Of a DNA stretch of 64,000 nt, positions 57,752 to 64,000 are shown piece by piece. How positions within the stretch are numbered: the stretch's first letter is position 1; each line of letters starts with the position of its first letter. The notes beneath the pieces were generated by a model that was not told the origin of the DNA, searched no databases, and saw only the letters and a list, made by a program, of their open reading frames with translations. Position numbers and translations under genes: made by a program. Source of the stretch: Agrobacterium tumefaciens (GTDB lineage: Bacteria > Pseudomonadota > Alphaproteobacteria > Rhizobiales > Rhizobiaceae); NCBI GenBank assembly GCA_017744915.1, contig JAGIAH010000002.1:248001-312000 (forward strand). The letters are read 5' to 3'.

Positions 57752-59089
57752 TCAGGCCGTTTCGACCGGCAGAATCACGCGGGCTTCGAAGCCGTCCTGA
57801 CGGCCGGGCGCCGGAGAGGAAAGCACCAGCTTCGCACCGGCCTGTTCCACCAGGCTTTTGACGATGGCAAGGCCAAGCCCGGTGCCGTCCGCCGTGGTCG
57901 AGCCTCTGGCGAAACGTGTCGTCAGCTTGGGCAAGAGCGCACCGTCGATCACCGGCCCGGAATTGACGATGCGGATCGTGCCGTCCGCTTCGGCGAAAAT
58001 CTGCACCGGGCTTTCCGCCGGGCTGTGAATCAGGGCGTTTTCGAGAAGATTGCGGATGATGATGCCGAAGGCATCCGCACCGATCTTGCAGGACAGGCCG
58101 CTTTCGCAGCGATTGGTGAAGCGGATGCGGGAGGTGCCGATTGCCGTTCTGCTCATGTCGTCGATGATGAGTTCGAGCACGGGGGTGAGATCACTTGCAG
58201 TATCGGTGACCCCGATCCGTGCTTCCGCCCGCGACATCTGCAGCAGCTTTTCGGCAAGATGACCAAGATGCTGCAATGACTTTTCGATATTTTCGACGCG
58301 CGGCGCCAGTTCCGGGGGAATATCGGCACGCAGCCGCTGCGCCTGCGCCAGCGCGCCGGCAATCGGCGTGCGCAATTCATGGGCACTGTTGGCGGTGAAT
58401 TCCCGCTCCGCCTCGATGGCCGATCGCAGCCGTCCGAGCAGAAGGTTGACCGAACGCGCGATGGGGTGGAGTTCAGCCGGAAAGGGCTGGGTTGCAAGCG
58501 GCGCAAGATTGCCGCCGTCCTTTTTGCCGATCTCGTCGCGCAGGGTCTGTATCGGTTGCAGGGTTTTCCGCACCACGACGATCACGGCAAAGATGCTGGC
58601 CGGGATGAGGATGAGAACGGGAAGAAGCAGCGCACTGCCGGCCTCCTCGATCGCCTCGCGCCGGTTGGCGAAGGCATCGGCCACCTGCAGGAAATAATTG
58701 CCGTCCGGTGTCGCAATCGTAAAGATGCGCTGTGTCGCGGTTTCGGAAAAACCGGGGTCCAGAGAGACCTCGAAAGGCTCCGTCGAACTGTCATGCGAAT
58801 GCAGGACGACCTGCCCCTCCCGGTCGCGCACCTGATAGGTCAGATATTCTGCCCTTGCCGCCGTCTGGTTGAGTTTCTGCGCGGCGGGCGCCGTGTTGTT
58901 TTCCCTCAGGTCGTCCACCAGCAGCGGCAGCAGCCTTTCGGCGGTTTCCTCGACGCCGGCATCGAAAATTTCGGCGAATTCGTCCTGCATCACCATGACG
59001 CCGAGCCCGCAGGCGAGAAGCCAGGATATGGCGACAACGCTGGTCAGCGCCGTCACGAGCTTGCGGGTCATGCTGGTCGGTCTGGCCAT
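57752..59089 (-). CDS. pmrB: Sensor histidine kinase, PmrB/BasS/QseC-like
   Basis: A 445-residue kinase. TM1 is about 14-34; the periplasmic domain is 35-152; TM2 is about 153-173; a HAMP linker follows; His237 is in NSAHELRTPIAGALAQ; the ATPase domain ends with GTGLGLAIV. The length, two-helix layout and 120-residue periplasmic loop fit the PmrB/QseC/TctE group. It is 17 bases downstream of its regulator gene and in the same operon as eptA. The name follows that gene order. An acidic loop for metal binding was not clearly identified. Confidence 0.87.
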   Translation of the reverse strand: MARPTSMTRKLVTALTSVVAISWLLACGLGVMVMQDEFAEIFDAGVEETAERLLPLLVDDLRENNTAPAAQKLNQTAARAEYLTYQVRDREGQVVLHSHDSSTEPFEVSLDPGFSETATQRIFTIATPDGNYFLQVADAFANRREAIEEAGSALLLPVLILIPASIFAVIVVVRKTLQPIQTLRDEIGKKDGGNLAPLATQPFPAELHPIARSVNLLLGRLRSAIEAEREFTANSAHELRTPIAGALAQAQRLRADIPPELAPRVENIEKSLQHLGHLAEKLLQMSRAEARIGVTDTASDLTPVLELIIDDMSRTAIGTSRIRFTNRCESGLSCKIGADAFGIIIRNLLENALIHSPAESPVQIFAEADGTIRIVNSGPVIDGALLPKLTTRFARGSTTADGTGLGLAIVKSLVEQAGAKLVLSSPAPGRQDGFEARVILPVETA

Positions 59090-59106
59090 CTCTGCCTGCC
59101 TGGTTG

Positions 59107-59760
59107 CTATCTGATGGTATAGCCGACGCCGCGCACGGTTTCGACGCGGTCATGGCCGATTTTCTTGCGCAGCCGGCTGATATAGACCTCGACCGTGTTG
59201 CTCTCTATTTCCGCGCCGAATTCGTAGAGCGTGTCGTGCAATTGCGCTTTGGAAACCACCGCGCCGGGGTGTTCGACCAGCTTTTCCAGCACGGCCCATT
59301 CGCGGGCGCTCAGCGTCTGGGCGGTTCCGTCGACGGTGATATTGCGCGCCACCTGATTGATCTCGATGCCGGGCAGGCGGATGACGGGAGCCGAGCGCCC
59401 CTCGTAACGCCGCGAAACTGCCAGCATGCGCGCCGAAAGCTCGTTGAGATCGAAGGGCTTGACCAGATAGTCGTCAGCGCCTGCGTTCAGCCCGGCAATC
59501 CGGTCGGAGACCTGGTCATGGGCGGTCAGAATGATCACCGGCGTCGCGTCGTCGCGCTTGCGCAGGGTTTGCAGAAGGGTGATGCCTTCGCCGTCCGGCA
59601 GGCGCATGTCGAGCAGGATCAGGCCATAGGCCATGGTCAGCGTTGCCGCCATGGCGTCGCCCAGCGTCTTGAACCAGTCCACAGCGTGCCCCGCCGCGGC
59701 GACATGGTCTCGCAGCGCTTCTCCCAGCACATGATCGTCTTCAACAAGCAGAACCCGCAA
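59107..59760 (-). CDS. pmrA: OmpR-family response regulator, PmrA/BasR-like
   Basis: A 217-residue regulator: EDD at 7-9, Asp51 in LILLDMRLPDG, LVKPFDLNEL, then a winged helix with SAREWAVLEKLVEHPGAVVS and SNTVEVYISRLRKKIG. The VRGVGYTIR end is typical for QseB/PmrA. It lies 67 bases downstream of eptA and 17 upstream of the kinase gene, reproducing the pmrCAB (eptA-basRS) gene order. Control of lipid A modification is therefore likely. Confidence 0.9.
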   Translation of the reverse strand: MRVLLVEDDHVLGEALRDHVAAAGHAVDWFKTLGDAMAATLTMAYGLILLDMRLPDGEGITLLQTLRKRDDATPVIILTAHDQVSDRIAGLNAGADDYLVKPFDLNELSARMLAVSRRYEGRSAPVIRLPGIEINQVARNITVDGTAQTLSAREWAVLEKLVEHPGAVVSKAQLHDTLYEFGAEIESNTVEVYISRLRKKIGHDRVETVRGVGYTIR

Positions 59761-59826
59761 GACAGCTCCCTCTATCGCATCGTCCTGCGTATCGCTTTCA
59801 TTGGATAAGCGTCAAGCATGCTCTTT

Positions 59827-61494
59827 TCAGCTGTTCTGGCGCCGGGTGCAGCCGCTGAAGACATCGAGCGAGGGATCGTAGACAGAGGTGGAGACGTTCA
59901 TCATGCCGAGAATGCTGTGGAAATAATTGTCATGCGAGCGCCCGCCCTCTGCCGCGCTTTTTGCCAGGCACGCCTTGTCCAGCCCCATGGATCTGGCGAA
60001 ATCATCGTCGAACCAGACAAGGAACGGCACATGGGTTTGCTGGTCGGGCGCCAGCAGATAGGGTGCGCCGTGCAGGTAGACGCCGTTCTCACCAAGCGAT
60101 TCGCCGTGGTCCGACGCATAGATCATGCCCGTTGCCAGCCTGTCGGAACGGGCCTTCAGCCTGTCGATCACGGTCGAGAGGAAATGGTCGGTGTAGAGCA
60201 GCGTATTGTCGTAGGAATTGGTGATCTCCGCGTCGGTGCAATTGCCAAGCTCGGCGGTGCGGCAGTCCGGGGTGAATTTGCGGAACTCGTCGGTATAGCG
60301 CAGATAATAGGTCGGCCCGTGGCTGCCCATCTGGTGCAGCACGATGACGCTGTCCTTGGTGACGTTGTTGAGCCAGGCGTCGAGCTTGTCGAAGAAGATG
60401 TCGTCGCGGCATTCCCCGCCGGTGCAGAACCGGCTGTCATTGGTGGAAGGCAGGTCGAAATAGGCAATGCGGTCGGCGACATTCTTGCTGCCGGTATTGT
60501 TGTCCAGCCATGTGGCGCCGACACCGGCATGGACGAGGACATCCATGACGTTTTCATTGGCGAGTGCCTTGTTGTGGCTATATTGCGAGCGCGGGAATTT
60601 CGAGAACATGCAGGGGATGGAAATCGCCGTGGCGGTGCCGCAGCTGGTCGTGTTCGGAAAATAGACGACGCCGCGTTTTTCGAGTTCCGGGTTTGTATCG
60701 CGCCCGTAACCATTCAGGGAAAAGTTTGCCGCACGCGCGGTCTCGCCCGCAACAATAACGGTGATACGCGGTTTGTGCACGCCGCCGAGGGCCGGCAGAA
60801 CCTTGGCATCCTTGCCGATGGGGCTGACCTGAATATCGACTTCCTTGCCGGCCAGCGTGAAATAATGCACGGCCGACATGATCGGCGACAGGGGGTTGAC
60901 GCTCTTGACGAGGTCCTTGTGCTGGCGAATGGCGGTGGTGAATGTCTTGGAATTCGCAAAGCTGATGATGCCGGCAACGGCAAGACAGATCAGGATGCTG
61001 ATCGTGTTCCACAAAAGCTTGTCGAGGATCGGCCGGTGCCGGACCCGGACGGCGGCGACGAGGATGGACGGTCCCAGCGCGTAAACCGCCATATGCCAGA
61101 GAAAGCCGGGCGTGATGAGATTGCCCGCTTCCGCCTGCGTCGTTTCCATGGCGTTGCGGATCATGTCGCTGTCGATGACGATGCCGTAACGGTCCATGAA
61201 CCAGGAGGCGGCCGCCGCCGCGAAGATCAGGAAGATCAGAAACGGCCTGAGGAGATACTTGGCGGAGAAAATGATGATGAGCGCGCCGAAAAGGGCGGCC
61301 ATGGCCACATAAAGCGCGACGATGGCAACCGGATAGGCGGAAAGATAGGTGTGAACCTTCGACCAGAATGTCCGGTTGGTGAAAAGCAGCAGATAGGCCG
61401 CCGTCAGCAGGCTGAGCGGCACGCTGCCGATTTCCGGACGATATGTTACTGTTCCCGTCGCTTTCGCGGTAAAAAGAGCCACTGCCAGATCCAC
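59827..61494 (-). CDS. eptA: Lipid A phosphoethanolamine transferase
   Basis: A 555-residue inner-membrane enzyme of the EptA/PmrC family. Five hydrophobic helices fill residues about 24-175. The periplasmic sulfatase-like domain has the catalytic Thr252 in VAGETARAANFSLNGYGRD and metal ligands in YASDHGESLGENG; multiple cysteines for disulfides (CGTATAISIPC, FCTGGEC) are present. It adds phosphoethanolamine to lipid A phosphates and gives polymyxin resistance where substrates exist. A GTG start at 61494 with GGAA upstream is the best candidate. It is the first gene of an operon with pmrA/pmrB-like genes. Confidence 0.92.
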   Translation of the reverse strand: MDLAVALFTAKATGTVTYRPEIGSVPLSLLTAAYLLLFTNRTFWSKVHTYLSAYPVAIVALYVAMAALFGALIIIFSAKYLLRPFLIFLIFAAAAASWFMDRYGIVIDSDMIRNAMETTQAEAGNLITPGFLWHMAVYALGPSILVAAVRVRHRPILDKLLWNTISILICLAVAGIISFANSKTFTTAIRQHKDLVKSVNPLSPIMSAVHYFTLAGKEVDIQVSPIGKDAKVLPALGGVHKPRITVIVAGETARAANFSLNGYGRDTNPELEKRGVVYFPNTTSCGTATAISIPCMFSKFPRSQYSHNKALANENVMDVLVHAGVGATWLDNNTGSKNVADRIAYFDLPSTNDSRFCTGGECRDDIFFDKLDAWLNNVTKDSVIVLHQMGSHGPTYYLRYTDEFRKFTPDCRTAELGNCTDAEITNSYDNTLLYTDHFLSTVIDRLKARSDRLATGMIYASDHGESLGENGVYLHGAPYLLAPDQQTHVPFLVWFDDDFARSMGLDKACLAKSAAEGGRSHDNYFHSILGMMNVSTSVYDPSLDVFSGCTRRQNS

Positions 61495-61692
61495 CAGATT
61501 TCCGAGGGGCCGAGGGCAGCGAAGAGGGGCGGAAAACCGCCCTGACCGAACTGCCGCATGGGCCGATTGATGGCGGATGCGTCATTTTGCTGACATTAAC
61601 CTGAAAGCTTGTCATGAAAGTGTCACACAGCGTGGCGCTGCCTGGGGGCAGGGCATGGTTTCCGATCGATAAAAGGTGGTGACAGCTTGGCT

Positions 61693-61956
61693 CTAACGGA
61701 GCCCGACGATGCCTGTGGCGGTGGTGCGCGTTGAAAATATGCGCGTGGCCCTGACCGGCAGCAGGCTGCCTGCGGGCAGGTTCTGGAACGTCACCGTCGC
61801 TCCCGAAAGAAGTGTCACGCAGAGGTGGCCGCCATTGCCCACATAGATGGCGCGGGTGGGTGAGGGAAGCGGGTTCACATCGTCCGCAACGACATCGAAA
61901 GCGTGGGATGCCGGAGATTCGAGGCCAGCGGCGTGGTGTTCGTAAGTCTCAGCCAT
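61693..61956 (-). CDS. GTA-type spike-base protein homologue (RCAP_rcc01079 family)
   Basis: An 87-residue protein starting at 61956 (GGGAGACAAAA upstream). The ESPASHAFDVVADD...TRAIYVGNGGHLCVTLLSGATV pattern and the VRATRIFSTRTTATGIVGLR end match the family of the Rhodobacter gene-transfer-agent head spike-base protein. No other GTA or phage gene is near it, so it is a stand-alone homologue; its role here is unknown. The long frame upstream to 62319 is not credible. Confidence 0.78.
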   Translation of the reverse strand: MAETYEHHAAGLESPASHAFDVVADDVNPLPSPTRAIYVGNGGHLCVTLLSGATVTFQNLPAGSLLPVRATRIFSTRTTATGIVGLR

Positions 61957-62221
61957 TTTTGTCTCCCGTAAGTCGAAATCTGCCATGATTATGCGTGGCA
62001 CCGGAGGAGCGGGGACAAGCGGGGACAGAAATTTCCGGACGGAATTACCGTCCTGCTTCCGGCGGGCCGGGGAAGGGGCGGAATTTCCCGGCAATCTCAT
62101 GCGGTTGCACCGCACCGGCCAGTTGCTGCCGATGCGGTGCAACCGTATCAGGGAGGATTTGTCGTCCACGACATCGGCAGGCGGGCTGTGGATATTCAGC
62201 GGATGGGCGGGTGCCGCCGCT

Positions 62222-63133
62222 TCAATTACGGGTATGGAGAATGAAAGCCCTGACGGCGGGAGAGGCTTCCGTTTTCCGGTGGGCGATGGCGAGGTCCGAG
62301 GTCGTGGCGCTTGCTGCAAGCGGTACGTAACGCACGCCGGGCAGCCTCAGGCAATCGAGCGAGCGGGGCACCAGCGCCACGCCGAGGCCGATGGCCACCA
62401 TGCTGGCAATGGTGGTGTAATCCCGGCCTTCCGGGCTGATCAGCGGCTGGAACCCGGCCTCGTTGCAGGCCTCCATCGTATTGTAGTGAAAGCCGACATC
62501 CGGCGGCTGCCGTGGCGTGATGAAGGTTTCGCCGGCAAGGTTCTTGAGATCGAGCTGCACCGCATAGGCCAGAGGATGGTTCTCCGGCAGGGCGGCCATC
62601 AGCGGCTCGCGCAGAAGCACATGGGTCGTCACCCCTTCCGGAATGGGAGCCGGCGGGCGGATGAAGGCGAAATCCAGATTGCCATCGGCGATCTTGGCCA
62701 GTTGCAGCCGCATTTCCATCTCGATGAGCTGCAATTCAACATCGGGATGGGAGGCGCGGAAACTGGCGATGGACTGGATCATCAGGCCGGAATAGGCGGC
62801 GGAGGCGACATAACCGATGGAGATGCGACCCGTCTCGCCACGGCCGACACGTTTGAGTGCGGCAAGTGCCGCCTCGGCATTGGCAAGGATTTTCCGGGCG
62901 TCCTCGTAGAGCAGCTGGCCAGACGTCGTCAGCTTCACCGACCGGCGCGTCCGATCGAGCAGCGGCATGCCGACAATATCCTCAAGCGCCATGATCTGCT
63001 GGCTCAAACCGGGCTGGGCAATGCCGAGACGGGCGGCGGCACGTTCGAAATTGCGCTCATCCACCAGCGTGGTGAAATAGCGCAGGTGCCGCAGCTCGAA
63101 TGTATCGGCGCGACCCGCTGGCTTCCTGCCCAT
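62222..63133 (-). CDS. LysR-family regulator divergent from a TonB-dependent receptor
   Basis: A 303-residue protein with a LysR winged helix (ELRHLRYFTTLVDERNFERA, LGIAQPGLSQQIMALEDIVG) and an effector domain (GRISIGYVASAAYSGLMI). AAAGG precedes the ATG at 63133. The wording of the N-terminus (LRYF, QPGLSQQI) is of the BenM/CatM-like LysR class. It diverges from the siderophore-type receptor gene with a perfect palindrome between them. Confidence 0.9.
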   Translation of the reverse strand: MGRKPAGRADTFELRHLRYFTTLVDERNFERAAARLGIAQPGLSQQIMALEDIVGMPLLDRTRRSVKLTTSGQLLYEDARKILANAEAALAALKRVGRGETGRISIGYVASAAYSGLMIQSIASFRASHPDVELQLIEMEMRLQLAKIADGNLDFAFIRPPAPIPEGVTTHVLLREPLMAALPENHPLAYAVQLDLKNLAGETFITPRQPPDVGFHYNTMEACNEAGFQPLISPEGRDYTTIASMVAIGLGVALVPRSLDCLRLPGVRYVPLAASATTSDLAIAHRKTEASPAVRAFILHTRN

Positions 63134-63186
63134 CGTCACGGCCTTTCCCGGTAGATTTGAATAATTACAAGCTATTATCAATGCGA

Positions 63187-63213
63187 TTTTTCATAATCAA
63201 TAGTTATGAAAAA
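63187..63213. promoter_or_regulatory. Perfect palindrome in the LysR/receptor intergenic region
   Basis: TTTTTCATAA (63187-63196) and TTATGAAAAA (63204-63213) are exact complements around a 7-base spacer. Its size fits a LysR-type binding site and it lies 53 bases from the LysR start and 94 from the receptor start. The flank is AT-rich. A Fur/RirA-type iron box was not recognised. Confidence 0.6.
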
Positions 63214-63307
63214 AACCGGAGTCACTTATTGGATCACAATCTGCACCTTGCGTAATAAGATGAGTTAAATTCTCCAGAAAAATAACCGTCTTGTGGCGGC
63301 GCGGGTG

Positions 63308-64000
63308 ATGAAGGGTATTGGCGTGCAGGGAAAATCCAAACACATTTCCATTCTGGCTGGTGGTTGCGCCGCCATTGCCTATGTGGCGTTCCTGGCTCCC
63401 GCTGCTGCCCTTGCTCAGGAAGCCGGAACGACGGTCCTGCAAACCATCACCGTGGAAGGCGCCAAAAATCAGGATCCCAAGGCACCGGTGAAAGGTTATG
63501 TCGCGAAAACCAGCGCCAGCGCCACCAAGACAGGCCGCTCGCTGATCGAGACGCAGCAATCGGTCTCCGTCATCACCAAGGATCAGATGGATGCGCAGAA
63601 CGTCCGCACTCTCAGCGAGGCGCTGAATTATGTGCCTGGCGTCGTCGCGCAGCCATTCGGTGCCGATCCGCGTTTTGATGCGCCGCGCATTCGCGGCTTC
63701 CAGGGGAACCAGCTGCAGTTCCTCAACGGCCTGCGGCTGATGCGCACGGCCGGTGCGCCGTCCTACGAGGTCTACGGTCTGGAGCGGGTGGAAGTCATTC
63801 GCGGGCCGGCCTCGGTGCTTTACGGTCAGGGCAATCCCGGCGGTCTCATCAACCTTGTCAGCAAGCGGCCGACCTTCGAGCGTTTCGGTGAAGTCGGGGC
63901 GCAGATCGGCAGCTTCGATTACTACCAGTCGATGTTCGATATTGGTGGACCGGTGGCGGGCACCGACAGTTTCGCCTATCGTCTGACCGGCCTTGCCCGC
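63308..64000 (+). CDS. TonB-dependent siderophore receptor, 3' end missing
   Basis: 231 codons run to the right edge without a stop. A signal peptide (MKGIGVQGKSKHISILAGGC, then AAIAYVAFLAPAAALAQ) is followed by a TonB-box-like LQTITVEG and a plug domain: TGRSLIETQQSVSVITKDQM, ALNYVPGVVAQPFG, IRGFQGNQLQFLNGLRL and VLYGQGNPGGLINLVSKRP, as in ferrichrome/ferrioxamine-type receptors (FhuA/FpvA group). The GTG at 63323, preceded by AAGGG, is an alternative start. The substrate cannot be told from the plug alone. Confidence 0.92.
   Translation, partial: MKGIGVQGKSKHISILAGGCAAIAYVAFLAPAAALAQEAGTTVLQTITVEGAKNQDPKAPVKGYVAKTSASATKTGRSLIETQQSVSVITKDQMDAQNVRTLSEALNYVPGVVAQPFGADPRFDAPRIRGFQGNQLQFLNGLRLMRTAGAPSYEVYGLERVEVIRGPASVLYGQGNPGGLINLVSKRPTFERFGEVGAQIGSFDYYQSMFDIGGPVAGTDSFAYRLTGLAR

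Noticed and set aside
59818-61545. 575-codon plus-strand frame opposite eptA
   Set aside because: It is a compositional shadow of EptA, with no motifs; EptA's catalytic and membrane features are complete.
61693-62319. 208-residue form of the spike-base protein starting at 62319
   Set aside because: The upstream 120 residues are low in structure and Pro/Arg-rich, while a strong ribosome site precedes 61956 and the family is about 90-100 residues long.
1-64000. CRISPR arrays, insertion sequences, replication or partition genes
   Set aside because: No short spaced direct repeats, no transposase-like protein and no RepABC/ParAB-type protein were found on either strand.

Overview
The window is GC-rich bacterial DNA that fits an alphaproteobacterium of the Rhizobiaceae, most like Agrobacterium/Rhizobium. 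Pointers are an Lrp-type regulator divergent from arginase and ornithine cyclodeaminase, an inositol dehydrogenase behind a GGAA-N6-TTCC (IolR-type) site, a RHE_PE00001-type protein known from rhizobial plasmids, many FixJ-like regulators, and a stand-alone GTA-type spike-base protein. No ribosomal protein operon, transposase, integrase, replication gene or CRISPR array was seen. The content looks like an accessory-rich part of a chromosome or chromid. Both ends cut genes: LysE at the left, a TonB-dependent receptor at the right.

Region 1 (1-11.5 kb), sensing and efflux: LysE-type exporter (partial), VOC protein, MocR-type regulator with a visible operator, an aminoglycoside-nucleotidyltransferase-like protein, cytochrome b561, a 14-TM drug exporter, and an AdeRS/BaeSR-like two-component system divergent from an RND adaptor and pump. 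No outer-membrane channel gene is present.

Region 2 (11.6-23.7 kb), electrophile and redox metabolism under local regulators: ABM monooxygenase and two DJ-1/PfpI proteins opposite a LysR regulator; a zinc alcohol dehydrogenase behind a second LysR regulator, which diverges from an MFS exporter, flavin-type oxidoreductase and aldo/keto reductase operon; and a GMC oxidoreductase overlapping an AroE paralogue, opposite an AraC regulator.

Region 3 (23.7-32.6 kb), oxidative stress: DUF3431 protein, two exported alpha/beta hydrolases, a DipZ-like CcdA-thioredoxin fusion, Ohr, Dps and a YdeP/FdhF-type molybdoenzyme. A strong candidate small RNA with pyrimidine-loop hairpins lies between dps and the molybdoenzyme gene.

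Region 4 (32.8-47.6 kb), a dense signalling island: a membrane histidine kinase, two FixJ-type regulators, two receiver-only proteins, a soluble multi-PAS kinase, two MscS-type channels (one with a cyclic-nucleotide-binding-like domain next to a CBS protein), an Rrf2 regulator, an NmrA-like protein, an exported cupin and an MBL hydrolase. This is the best candidate for an undescribed multi-component system, possibly linking membrane tension or redox state to phosphotransfer.

Region 5 (47.7-64 kb): tRNA-Gln(CTG); lrp / arcA-ocd; a DMT transporter; a palindromic intergenic repeat; idhA; a class III cyclase; a small HTH protein; the RHE_PE00001 protein; an MHS-type permease; an eptA-pmrA-pmrB-like lipid A modification operon; the spike-base protein; and a LysR regulator divergent from a siderophore-type receptor with a perfect palindrome between them.
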